Positions 1-8,700 of a stretch of 64,000 nt of DNA are shown here, piece after piece. Each line of letters begins with the position of its first letter. The stretch's first letter is position 1. The notes under the pieces were generated by a model. It saw only the letters and a list, made by a program, of their open reading frames with translations. It was not told the DNA's origin and did no database searches. The stretch covers positions 124,001 through 188,000 of the forward strand of contig CAIFES010000001.1 in assembly GCA_903789535.1 (NCBI GenBank). The letters run 5' to 3'. The stretch is from an uncultured Aeriscardovia sp. Its GTDB lineage: Bacteria; Actinomycetota; Actinomycetes; Actinomycetales; Bifidobacteriaceae. The position numbers and the translations under genes are program-made.

Positions 1-1272
1 GCCGTACGAGAGCTGGGAGCCGATGAGCCGGACCACGAAGTAGAGCAGGATCATCCAGAAACTGAGCCGGACGCTGTGCGAGGCGAGGAACGAGACGAAA
101 TCGTTGCCGCCGCCGAGCACCTCGGGCAGCAGCAGCCCGCACAGGATCATCAGCATCATCGGTACGAAGCCGCGCAGACCCTGCGGCACGCGCAGCACGG
201 CGTACAGGCCGATGCCGAGCTTGAGCGTCCACTCATACAGCTTGGCGATCAGGCCGACGGCGAAGGCGACGAGCAGCAGCTGCCAGTAATCGGAGATCGG
301 CAGACGCACCGGCGTGGGAAAGACGAACACCGGGCCCAGTCCGAAGATCTCCTTGGCGACGGCCGAGGAGACGAGTGCGGAGGCGAGCGAGCAGAACGCC
401 GTCTGCAGAGTGAAACGGCCGAAGATCTCCTCGACCACGAAGATCATGCCGGCGATGGGGGCACTGAACGCGGCGGCGAGACCCGCCGCGGCACCGGCGG
501 CGACGAGCTCCTTGCGGTTGCTGCGGGTGGTGTGGCTCACGTTGCCCATGCCCATGCCCACAGCCGCGCCGATCTGAACGGACGGGCCCTCGCGACCCAG
601 GAACAGGCCGGGTGCGAAGGCGAGCAGACCGCCGATGATCTTGCTCCACAGAACGCGCCACCAATGGAAGAAGATCGGCCGCGAGGAGCGCAGACGCGCC
701 TCGACCATCGGGATGCCCGAACCGGAGACGGCCGGCTCGTGGCGCACGATGAGCGCGATGAGCACGGAAAGGATGAGGCTGGCGGCGATGATGACGGCGA
801 TCATCCACCAGTTGCCGGCGCGGGTAAAGGCGTACAGGCGGCGCACCTGCGGGATGAGGGCGCCCACGGCCCAGCGGAACGCCGAGACGACGAGGCCGAC
901 GAGCAGGCCGAGCACGAGCGACCAGCCGAACAGGCGGGCGGAGACGGAATGATGGCGGAACCGGCGCAGCTCGTCGCCGACCGCGTTGACGGGGTGTCGG
1001 CGCACCGATGTCCAGAACGACTGCGCATGCGTCTGCTCGAACGGATGCTCCCATTGCCCGCGGCTCGAGCGATGGACGGCGGGCTGATAGCCGGCGAGGT
1101 AGTCATGCATCAGCGGTGCCGCGCCGTCACGCTGCCGGGAGGGGTGGTCGCGCGCCCGGCCGTCATCGATGTTCGCGGGGGCATCGCCACCGGATGCACG
1201 CCCCTGCGGCATCGCGGAGTACGAGGGATCCTCGCCCGCCCCTGCGGTCATCGGCCGTTTCGTATCTGCCAT
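1..1272 (-). CDS. ClC-family chloride channel/antiporter (3' end outside window)
   Basis: Membrane anion channel or H+/Cl- exchanger of the voltage-gated ClC family. The frame is open from a start at 1272 to the window edge, giving 424 codons without a stop, so the C-terminus is missing. About 105 hydrophilic N-terminal residues precede the first membrane segment. The selectivity motif GSGIP lies near residue 182 and GREGP near residue 224; the Glu of GREGP is the external gating glutamate, which is kept in proton-coupled exchangers. The start at 1272 has a good ribosome-binding site (GGGAGG about 6 nt upstream). An in-frame ATG at 1335 would add 21 residues but has a weaker site. It is downstream of groES on the same strand but separated by a terminator, so probably transcribed independently. 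Transport stoichiometry cannot be decided from this fragment. Confidence 0.93.
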   Translation of the reverse strand, partial: MADTKRPMTAGAGEDPSYSAMPQGRASGGDAPANIDDGRARDHPSRQRDGAAPLMHDYLAGYQPAVHRSSRGQWEHPFEQTHAQSFWTSVRRHPVNAVGDELRRFRHHSVSARLFGWSLVLGLLVGLVVSAFRWAVGALIPQVRRLYAFTRAGNWWMIAVIIAASLILSVLIALIVRHEPAVSGSGIPMVEARLRSSRPIFFHWWRVLWSKIIGGLLAFAPGLFLGREGPSVQIGAAVGMGMGNVSHTTRSNRKELVAAGAAAGLAAAFSAPIAGMIFVVEEIFGRFTLQTAFCSLASALVSSAVAKEIFGLGPVFVFPTPVRLPISDYWQLLLVAFAVGLIAKLYEWTLKLGIGLYAVLRVPQGLRGFVPMMLMILCGLLLPEVLGGGNDFVSFLASHSVRLSFWMILLYFVVRLIGSQLSYG

Positions 1273-1362
1273 ACGCTTCCTCCCTCGCCCTGCGTCCGCC
1301 GTCCCGGCCGACGTGCCCGTGCCTTCTGTTGTCATCGATATTCCCCGATACTACGCCGGGCA

Positions 1363-1397
1363 CAAAAAATCCCCGGTGCCGAAAGGCTGCCGGGGAT
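1363..1397 (-). terminator. Rho-independent terminator of groES
   Basis: On the minus strand an 8-bp stem (ATCCCCGG/CCGGGGAT), with a further GCC/GGC pairing inside the loop, is followed directly by a run of six T. It lies 29 bp after the groES stop codon. Confidence 0.85.
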
Positions 1398-1425
1398 CAG
1401 CTAAACCGGGATATCCCGGCCTTCC

Positions 1426-1719
1426 TCACTTGAGGATGGCCAGGATGTCGCGCGCGGAGACGATGAGATACTCCTCACCCTTGTAGGTGAGCTGGGTGCC
1501 GCCATAACGGCTGTAGAGCACCTGGTCGCCGACCTTGACGTCGACCGGGATGCGCTCGCCCTTGTCATCGCGGCGGCCCGGGCCGACAGCGAGGACCTCG
1601 CCCTGCTGCGGCTTCTCCTTTGCGGTGTCCGGGATGACCAGACCCGATGCGGTGGTGGTCTCCGCCGGTGCCTGCTTGATGATGACCTTGTCCTCCAATG
1701 GCGTGAGTGCGACTGCCAT
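1426..1719 (-). CDS. groES: Co-chaperonin GroES
   Basis: 10-kDa co-chaperonin that caps the GroEL ring during ATP-driven protein folding in the cytoplasm. The 97-residue length is exactly that of the family. Visible features are the N-terminal [10 protein letters not shown] strand, the mobile-loop region with TTASGLVIP around residues 22-30, and the C-terminal [13 protein letters not shown] strand. Start ATG at 1719 is preceded by AAGGAGG. No groEL follows: the gene is closed by a terminator and the next gene codes for a chloride channel, so groES is monocistronic here and groEL must be elsewhere, as in other bifidobacteria. A perfect CIRCE operator upstream shows HrcA control. Confidence 0.98.
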   Translation of the reverse strand: MAVALTPLEDKVIIKQAPAETTTASGLVIPDTAKEKPQQGEVLAVGPGRRDDKGERIPVDVKVGDQVLYSRYGGTQLTYKGEEYLIVSARDILAILK

Positions 1720-1815
1720 TGCGAGCCTCCTTGTTGTGAGCCTGATGAGTCTTTGTGCCTCGTTCGGCGGCTGACGAACGCCTCCCGCGGTTCCGCGATT
1801 CAGTCTAGCACGCCT

Positions 1816-1842
1816 TTAGCACTCTCATGCCACGAGTGCTAA
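1816..1842. promoter_or_regulatory. CIRCE element (HrcA operator) of groES
   Basis: Perfect 9-9-9 inverted repeat, TTAGCACTC and GAGTGCTAA separated by nine bases, about 100 bp upstream of the groES start. This is the exact consensus bound by the heat-shock repressor HrcA. Confidence 0.94.
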
Positions 1843-1939
1843 TAGCAAAAACGGCACCGCCCGGATGCCGGTCCCACCGTGTTCGTCCCTGCGTCGAGTG
1901 CGTTCACCCCGCGTGTCGGGCATGTCCGGCCCCGTCGAT

Positions 1940-2809
1940 TTATCCCTGACGGCGCGAGAGGATATCCGACACATCGACGGCAAGCCCCGTACCATGCGCC
2001 ACCGTCTCGCAGGCACCTGTATCGCTGGCACTTGTCCCAGAGGCACCGGCGGTGTGGTCCGTACCATCGGCAGCATGGCAGCTGCTATCGGCGTCCTGCT
2101 TCTTCACCTTCTCCTGCGGTTTTCCTTCTTGTACAGGAACAGGCACCGAGGGCGTGACATCGGCGAGCACACGCCGCAGATCCTCACCTTCGAGCGGCAC
2201 GGCATGCGCCACCTGTCGCACCGAGCGGATCGGCCGGCTCTGCGGGCCCTGCACGGAGGCCACCCGGGCAGCGTCCGAGACACGCGTGGGCCCAGGGCGT
2301 CCGGGCAGGACGGCACCCGTCACGCCGACGCTCTTGTGCGCCCGTGACGCTGCCGCGTGTCGCTGTGCGGCCACCTGCCGCTCGAACCGGCGTGCACGGC
2401 CGGCCGAGACGATCCCCTCCACCAGCACGACGGCGAGCGCCACGAGCGGCAGGAGGGCGAACCACCAGGCAAACCCGATGAGGAAAGAGGAGACGAGCAG
2501 CATGACGCTGATGACGATCAGACTGACTGCCGCGGCACGGCGACGCCGCACGGCCACGGCACGTTCCTGCCGTACCCTGCGGATATCCGCCTGACGCTGC
2601 TCAGAGCGGTCGCGCGATTCCATCCCGCCGGCGACGCAACGCACCTGCTGGCCCTCGGCTTTGAGCAGCCGTGTCTGCCGCTCGCCGGGATTGTTCCGCG
2701 ATCGTGCATGGAGGGCGGCGATGCGTGCACAGACCGGCACGAGCGTGGCCGCAAGAATAATGAGTGCGACACCCACCTCGTTCGTCGGATCCCCCAGCCA
2801 GCTATACAC
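1940..2809 (-). CDS. Conserved membrane protein of unknown function
   Basis: Not recognised as a named family. One hydrophobic segment sits near the N-terminus (VGVALIILAATLVPV), followed by about 80 basic, Arg-rich residues, then two closely spaced membrane segments (SLIVISVMLLVSSF and WWFALLPLVALAVVLV). A tail of roughly 140 residues is rich in Pro, Asp and Ser and looks disordered. The start chosen is GTG at 2809, giving MYSWLGDPTNEVG and 289 residues; a TAGTAT hexamer 9 nt upstream would fit a leaderless transcript. A GTG at 2866 would extend it by 19 residues and lies three bases after the upstream stop codon, but the added Arg/His-rich segment looks non-coding. It follows the GNAT gene closely and may be co-transcribed with it. 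Confidence 0.62.
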   Translation of the reverse strand: MYSWLGDPTNEVGVALIILAATLVPVCARIAALHARSRNNPGERQTRLLKAEGQQVRCVAGGMESRDRSEQRQADIRRVRQERAVAVRRRRAAAVSLIVISVMLLVSSFLIGFAWWFALLPLVALAVVLVEGIVSAGRARRFERQVAAQRHAAASRAHKSVGVTGAVLPGRPGPTRVSDAARVASVQGPQSRPIRSVRQVAHAVPLEGEDLRRVLADVTPSVPVPVQEGKPQEKVKKQDADSSCHAADGTDHTAGASGTSASDTGACETVAHGTGLAVDVSDILSRRQG

Positions 2810-2869
2810 GTGTCCGATACTACCGTGCCGGTACCGATGACGACAGGCAATGCCGGCAGCCGTCACCCG

Positions 2870-3610
2870 TCAGGGTTGCCGAAGCGCCTCAAGGCGCCTC
2901 TCGCATGGGTGCTCCCTCGCGGCAGCCCGCGCCTGCGGCCCGTCGGGCCGATATGTTCGCCGTGCCGAGCCGAGCACGTCGGCGGCGAGCAGATCCCAGA
3001 CCTCGTGGTCCTCCCAGTGCCCGGCCACATGCATCCAAGCCGGTCGGATACCCCGCAGACTCATGCCGTTCTTCTGTGCGACCCGCCGGCTGCGCGCATT
3101 GCCGGGCAGCAGATCGACCTCGACCCGGTTGAGTCTGGGACCGGTCGGATCGAAGAATGCCCAATCTGCCAGGACCGCGAGCGCGAGGGGCGCGAAACCG
3201 TGCCCGGCGGCATCACGGCATACCCAGTACCCAACGATCCCGCTGCGCAGGGAGCCAAACTCTAGGGCGCCGAGCGAGATCTCGCCGACAAACCGTCCGT
3301 CCTTGCGCATCGTCAGCACAAGAGCGCTGCCTGTCAGGGCCTGCCAGTCGAGATCGGCGACCCAGTGGGCAAAGTCCATGGCCGGCTTGTCCATCGGATC
3401 GGTCGAATCCCAGGGGGCCAGCCAGTCACGGCTGTCCTGGCGTGCCCGTTGCCAGTCCTGCTCATCGCAGAGCCTGTAAGGACGCAGCACGAAACCAGGA
3501 AGCGTCACACTTTCCAGCATCTCGGGGCGGGCAAACGGCGGGTCGGGCACGTGCAGGAAGGCGCGCGCATGGGGATGGCGGAGCAGGAAACCGGGCAGAC
3601 CGATGGTCAT
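2870..3610 (-). CDS. GNAT N-acetyltransferase, RimJ/RimL-like
   Basis: Acetyl-CoA-dependent N-acetyltransferase of the RimJ/RimL (ribosomal-protein-alanine) type; the substrate is not predictable. The fold is visible from about residue 35 (VTLPGFVLRPYRLCDE), through the central strands DGRFVGEISLG, to the C-terminal part with VEVDLLPGNARSRRVAQKNG, where the N-x-x-S-x-x-V-A-x-x-N/K-G pattern is the acceptor-site signature of this subgroup. ATG at 3610 follows AAGAGGGT. At 246 residues it is longer than a bare GNAT domain because of about 30 extra residues at each end. It is divergent from fmdB; the shared 112-bp spacer should hold both promoters. Confidence 0.86.
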   Translation of the reverse strand: MTIGLPGFLLRHPHARAFLHVPDPPFARPEMLESVTLPGFVLRPYRLCDEQDWQRARQDSRDWLAPWDSTDPMDKPAMDFAHWVADLDWQALTGSALVLTMRKDGRFVGEISLGALEFGSLRSGIVGYWVCRDAAGHGFAPLALAVLADWAFFDPTGPRLNRVEVDLLPGNARSRRVAQKNGMSLRGIRPAWMHVAGHWEDHEVWDLLAADVLGSARRTYRPDGPQARAAAREHPCERRLEALRQP

Positions 3611-3722
3611 ACCCTCTTTTTTACTCGCTGATCACCACGGGCGTAGAAGCCCTGCTTGGACGGGCGACGAGTAAAATACCGCTGGTCGCCAGAAATCCAC
3701 CTCAGACGAAAGGGGTCCACCA

Positions 3723-3917
3723 GTGCCGACGTACCGTTACCGTTGCAAGAACTGCGGATACGATTTTGAGAAGGTGCAGTCGTTCACTGACGACCCGCTG
3801 GTGACCTGCCCCCAGTGCGGGCAGAAGGCTCTGCGCAAGGTGTTCTCCGCTGTCCCGATCGAGTTCAAGGGCAGCGGCTTCTACCGCACGGATCATTCGT
3901 CCTCCTCACATAAGTGA
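3723..3917 (+). CDS. FmdB-family zinc-ribbon protein
   Basis: Small putative regulatory protein with an N-terminal zinc ribbon formed by two CxxC pairs (CKNC at residues 9-12 and CPQC at about 34-37) and a short Ser/His tail. The opening MPTYRYRC is the family hallmark. The start is GTG at 3723. The family takes its name from a gene next to formamidase; its molecular role is still uncertain. In actinobacteria it is often found near mscL and a SAF-domain gene, and the same order is seen here. Confidence 0.92.
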   Translation: MPTYRYRCKNCGYDFEKVQSFTDDPLVTCPQCGQKALRKVFSAVPIEFKGSGFYRTDHSSSSHK

Positions 3918-4005
3918 GACTCCTCGACCGCAAACCTTCAATCCCAGTTTTCCACATTTGTGATTCCTGCTTCCGGTCTGCATGGTGGCGGCTGAGGCTG
4001 GGATC

Positions 4006-4704
4006 ATGGACAACAGCTTTTCCATTCTTTCTTCTGGCAGCACGCCCGGACGTATGTCTGCCCGGCGTCTGCCGGGGCCGGGCATCCGGACTCCCGGCAG
4101 CCTGGCACGCCGACGACGCCTGCTGGGTCTGCGCCGTCTCGCACTTGCCCTGTGCCTGGCCGGCATCGTGTTCGGTCTCGGGCTGCTGGCCCTGCCCGAA
4201 CAGCGCATGGAGGTGATCGTCCCGACCGCCACCATCGCGCGCGGAAGACTCGTGCGCCCATCCGACGTGGGCCGCCGGATGCTGCCCGTCTCCGCCGCGC
4301 AGGGTTTTCTCACCTCGCCGGCGGGGCTTGAGGGTTGCTATACGCGCATCACGCTCACACGTGGCAGGCCCATCCCCTCCTCCGCCTGTTCCTGCGTTCC
4401 CCCGCTTCGGCACGGCCAGACGCTCGTCAGTCTTCCCACCTCGCTCGTCCCCGGTTCGATCGAGCCGGGAAGCCGGGCCGTCGTCCTCGACGATGCCGAT
4501 CGGCGTGGGACCGCGGAAGAACATGGGGCCACGGACAAAGAAGATCAGAAAGATGCGGACCGGGTGAGCGTGATCGTCTGGTCGATCACGACCGGTCCGG
4601 ACGGGCTCGCGCGCGTGAAAGCGGCCGTCGACGGCAAGCGGGCGCAGGAGGTGCTCGACCTCGCCGCAAGAGGACCCGTGCTGCTCTCGCCCCTCGGCCC
4701 GTGA
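4006..4704 (+). CDS. SAF-domain membrane-anchored protein (CpaB/RcpC-like)
   Basis: About 50 residues of basic cytoplasmic N-terminus precede a single membrane helix (LALALCLAGIVFGLGLLAL), and the rest would lie outside. The external part contains a SAF-like segment: IVPTATIARGRLVRPSDVG resembles the switch from strand to 'G..l...dv' seen in CpaB and antifreeze-like domains. CpaB proteins help assemble Flp/Tad pili, but no pilus genes are near, so that role is not inferred. ATG at 4006 was chosen; ATG at 3982 would add eight residues, and neither has a strong ribosome-binding site. It ends 47 bp before mscL. An Asp/Glu/Lys-rich loop near residues 155-180 looks disordered. Confidence 0.75.
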   Translation: MDNSFSILSSGSTPGRMSARRLPGPGIRTPGSLARRRRLLGLRRLALALCLAGIVFGLGLLALPEQRMEVIVPTATIARGRLVRPSDVGRRMLPVSAAQGFLTSPAGLEGCYTRITLTRGRPIPSSACSCVPPLRHGQTLVSLPTSLVPGSIEPGSRAVVLDDADRRGTAEEHGATDKEDQKDADRVSVIVWSITTGPDGLARVKAAVDGKRAQEVLDLAARGPVLLSPLGP

Positions 4705-4751
4705 CGCGCCCTGTACGATGGGCATATCAGCGCACAGCGCAAGGAGGACCT

Positions 4752-5399
4752 ATGACCAGCAGCACCACTATCCCCGTGTCCACAGCGGACTACCGGCATA
4801 AGAAGATCTTTGAGGGCTTCAAGGACTTCATCGCCCGTGGCAACATGATCGACATGGCGGTCGGTGTTGTGATGGGCAATGCCGTCACCGGCATCGTCAA
4901 ATCCTTCGTGTCCAACCTGCTCAATCCGCTCATCGCCATGATCTTCGGCAAGCCGGATATGAGCGGTCTGCTCGAGATTCATTTCAACGGAGCGACGATC
5001 TCTTTCGGCGCCATCCTCAACGAAATACTGAACTTCCTGCTCGTCGCGCTCGTCGTCTATTTCTGCGTGATCGTCCCGATCAACAAATTCCGCGACTTCA
5101 CCGACAAGGCAAAAGAGAACCCGACCGTCGAGAAAATGAAGTTCTGGAAGCACACGAAAAAGGGATCAACGCTCGATAAGGTCGTCAAGGCCGAGACGCA
5201 GATCGCCGACAAGGTCGGACTGACCTCCTCCGCCTCTGCCGCATCAGCCTCTTCTTCCACGACCGCGTCCGAGACGCCGGCTTCCTCGGATCCGCAGACG
5301 CAGGAGAAGATGCTTGAACTGCTCACCCGTATCAGCGGACAGCTCGACCGGCTTGTCGACAGCGGGACTGCGCAGACGACAGCATCAACGTCCCACTGA
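4752..5399 (+). CDS. mscL: Large-conductance mechanosensitive channel MscL
   Basis: Pentameric channel that opens under membrane tension to release solutes during osmotic downshock. The N-terminal amphipathic helix and first membrane helix read GFKDFIARGNMIDMAVGVVMG, near residues 21-40, with the invariant pore-lining Gly/Ala pattern. The periplasmic loop follows, and the second helix is FLLVALVVYFCVIVPINK. The tail of about 100 residues after the second helix, rich in Ala/Ser/Thr, is longer than in the E. coli protein but ends in a short amphipathic helix (LLTRISGQLDRLV) matching the usual C-terminal bundle. ATG at 4752 sits behind a perfect AAGGAGG, which fixes the start although the frame is open far upstream. 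Confidence 0.97.
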   Translation: MTSSTTIPVSTADYRHKKIFEGFKDFIARGNMIDMAVGVVMGNAVTGIVKSFVSNLLNPLIAMIFGKPDMSGLLEIHFNGATISFGAILNEILNFLLVALVVYFCVIVPINKFRDFTDKAKENPTVEKMKFWKHTKKGSTLDKVVKAETQIADKVGLTSSASAASASSSTTASETPASSDPQTQEKMLELLTRISGQLDRLVDSGTAQTTASTSH

Positions 5400-5413
5400 G
5401 CGTTCCACTGACG

Positions 5414-5481
5414 GGCACTGTGCCGATGGACACTGTGCCAATAGACAGGGTGATAGGCACAGTACCGATGGGCACCGTGCC
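5414..5481. repeat. Two 26-bp self-complementary repeats between convergent genes
   Basis: Positions 5414-5439 and 5456-5481 are the same 26-bp unit with four mismatches. Each unit begins and ends with a GGCAC..GTGCC-type palindrome, so the block can form several alternative hairpins. It fills the gap between the stop of mscL and the stop of the convergent 66-residue gene. No T-run is attached. It could be a bidirectional terminator or a protein-binding array. Confidence 0.7.
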
Positions 5482-5504
5482 GGCGCGCAGCGGCGGTGAT
5501 CTGA

Positions 5505-5705
5505 CTATTTCTGTTCGGAGAAGATGTCCCAATGCGGTGGCAGCTCGCGCAGGATCCTGCGGTCCTCCGCCTCCTGCCGCTGCCGCCGGCGTGTGCCGGA
5601 CTCCAGCTCCTGCGCGTCCAGCGACACGTCCCGTGTCTCACCGCCTTGGCGTGTGACCCGCCGATGGCCTCGGGGCACGCGACGGGTGGGATCGTACTCA
5701 CTCAT
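5505..5705 (-). CDS. Small basic protein coupled to the helicase-like gene
   Basis: A 66-residue protein of unknown function, strongly charged (many Arg, Glu, Asp), with no membrane segment and no recognised domain. It opens MSEYDPTRRVPRGHRR and ends PPHWDIFSEQK. Its ATG at 5705 overlaps the end of the large upstream gene by eight bases (ATGAGTGA), so translation is almost certainly coupled to it. The same frame is open further upstream inside the large gene, but the overlap and the change in composition favour this start. Genetic coupling suggests that it works with the helicase-like protein and the FHA protein. Confidence 0.7.
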   Translation of the reverse strand: MSEYDPTRRVPRGHRRVTRQGGETRDVSLDAQELESGTRRRQRQEAEDRRILRELPPHWDIFSEQK

Positions 5706-8700
5706 CGCTGTCCCTGCCATCGTCACCAGCGGCGTCATCACCGTCGGGATCATGCCTGTCATGATCGGCGCCATCTTCCTGACTGTCACCGGGCTGTGGC
5801 GGCTGAGGTCTGTCGGCCGGTGAAGCGGCGGCAGGGGTGTCGGAGGCGAGCAGATCGGAGATCGAGCCGGTGATGTGTTGCCGCACAGAAGCGTCTGCAT
5901 GATCGACCGGTTGCCCTTCCGGCCCGCGTGCGGCCGCCTGTGCCGCCGCCCGCTGCTCCCATCGCGCAGGCACCTGGGAGGACTCGGCTCCGGGCTGGCC
6001 TGCATCAGATGACAGACCCGACGACAGACCGGCCGCATCAGCCGCGGCAAAGAGCGAGTCATCCGCCCTGCCCGAATCTGCAGCACCCGGCTCACCGACC
6101 GCCGCCGCAGTCGCTGCGGACGGTGCCGGCTGCGGGATGTTCTGCGGCCCGATTTTGGCGATGATCGTCTCGACCACCGAATCCGGATCGATGAAGGTAC
6201 CCACCGACCAGGCGCCCGTCACATTCCATCCACGCTCTTCCAGCTCGCGCGGCAGCAGACGGAACCGGTAGCGCAGGCTGGAGGAGGCCATGAACCGCTC
6301 GTTGTCGGTCATCACCGCCCATCGATAGCCCAGTGCGGGTGTGCCGACGGCAAGCGGCACGCAGACACCGCCCTTGAAGCCATAACCGACCGAGGCCAGC
6401 ACCCCCCGACCGCGCAGACGGCCGGCGAGATCCCGCATGAGCACGCCTTCCTGATCGGGGTGCTGCGTGGCCTGCTCGCCTGTCACGCCCAGCGACTCGG
6501 CCCAGCGCAGCAGCATCTTAAGCAGCCGCGGGCCGGCCTCATGCAACCGGTCATCCTGCATGTCGGAGGAGGCGAACGACGAGACGATGGTCAGATTCCC
6601 ACCGGTCAGGCTCAGAACGTCGAGCAGCAGCCTGTCGCCGCCCTCCTGCTCGAGCAGGCCGAACTGCTGGAGCAGCACCCCGTGCATGGTGGGGGCGAAG
6701 CCGAGCGAGAGGATGACATCGCCCACCGGCGCACCGGCGTCGCGGGCGATCGTCGTCACCAAGACATGCGGGAGAAAAGCGCGCAGATCACTGGACTTGC
6801 GTGCGGCGGCCTCGAGCGAGCGGGTGATGAGTCCGGCGTCATACTCGTTGAGGGTGAACACGGTCAGCGGGCGGACCATCGCCGTCGACACACCCGGCTG
6901 TCCGGCGAGCGGCAGCCCTGCCTGCGCCGCTGGGGAAGCATCAGGACCAGAACCGGCAGAGGCGCCGTCACCGTCCGTATTCGTCGTACCGGCCATCCGC
7001 CCCGGCATCTGCGCGGCTTGGAGGCGGCTTTCCTTTCCCCGCTCGATGGCGACGGCGATCACCAGACGGGTGACCTCCTCCACCTCAGCGGCAGACGACT
7101 CCACGAGCCCGGACATGCCCGATGGCACGCCCCGTGCCTGCACGTGCCGCAGACTGACCGTGCCGGCCGAGGCACCGGCCGCCGGGACGAGACGGATTTT
7201 CTGGCCGCGGCGTGACAGGAAGGCGGCGAGCGCGGTCGGCATATCGGACAGACGCTCCCCCGCCTCGAGGGTCGGCAGCAGATCGGCGAGACGCGTCATC
7301 GCCTGCCCTGTCACCGTGCCGCGATGGGTGACGACCACGCACGCGTCGGCGGCCTCGAGCGCCACGAGCGCCTCTGCGGACGGCATATGGCCTGCGCCAG
7401 AAAGGATGACGAGATCCGCGGGCGCCTCTCCGAGCGGTTCGAGCGCGAGCCGTGCCACGCTCGTGACGACGATCGGCTTGGCGGCCCAGGTGAGCGTGGG
7501 CCACTCGCGCAGCAGACGTGCGGCGGAGACATCCGCCTCACGGCGGAGGATGTCATGCAGCTGGTTTGCCTCGCAGCGGCGCTTGTAGAGCGTCTCGGCC
7601 AGTCTGCGGCGCGTCTCTTTGACGAGCAGCGGACCGATGGTGGCCACATGCCGCCGGTCGACGCTGCGGAAGCGCGCGACCGCCTCCTCCAGCACAGAGG
7701 CGTCCTGATCGGCGATCACACGCGAGGAGTGGACGATCGACTCGAACACCGTCGTCCACCAGGAAAGACGCAGCTCATCCGGTGCCGCCTGCGGCCGCAC
7801 ACGGCGCTCGGTGAGATCGGCGAGCAGCCCGGACAGCCCGGCCTGGCGCATCTGCCGATCAAGCCGCATGCGCTCGGGAAGGTCATCGAGCTGACCCCGG
7901 TCGGCGTACAGGGCCCTCAGGCGCCTGTCGACGTCGACGAACGTGCTGTCGGCGAGCGGGCGTGTACCGGGCGAGGTGACGAGAATGGCGTCGAGCGCCG
8001 TCAGATCTTGCGTCATCTGTTCGAAGGTGGAGACAATCTCATCGAGCCCGTCGGGCAGCACCGGCCACCCGCCGGAGGGGACGAGCTTGCGCCAGCGCTC
8101 CCCCTGACGGGCGACGACCTCAAGCGTGGCATGCAGATCATCGGGCTTCTGGCCCGGGTGGAGGCAGCGGCGCACATCCTTGATGGCGCGACGGCGAGCC
8201 CAGAAGCCCATGTGCACGCCCGCCTCCGCACGCTCCTTGCGGCTGAGCGTGGCGTCGAGCGCGGTGGGAAGATCCTGTTCGAAGATCTCCGGACGGAACA
8301 GGTCGAGCACACGCCGCAGGCTCTGCAGCACGGAGATCTGGCCGCCCCACTCCTCGATGCTCTGGGCGACGACGAAACCGCACGTCTTGACGGTGCGCGA
8401 GAGCTGGGCGCGCACGGCAGGCAACGTCGTCTCCAGCAGACGGCGGACGCGGTCCTGCGCCTCGCGCGCCTCGTCGGTGGTATACAGGCGGGCACCGTAC
8501 CACGGTGTGTCAGAGGGCGTGAGCGTGTACTCGCCGAGCTCACCCAGCCGCACGAGGGTCCTGCCGGTCGTCTCAAGCTTGTCGCGCAGGTTCTTGGCGC
8601 TCTCCTCGCTCAGCCGCACCCGTGTGCGCGGCTTGCTCGCCTGTGCGGAGATGGAGGCGAGCTGCTCGATGGCCTCATAGGCGGACACACCCCACGGGCG

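Noticed and set aside
76-1404. Plus-strand open frame at the left edge
   Set aside because: Antisense to the ClC gene, whose GSGIP and GREGP motifs are clear on the minus strand.
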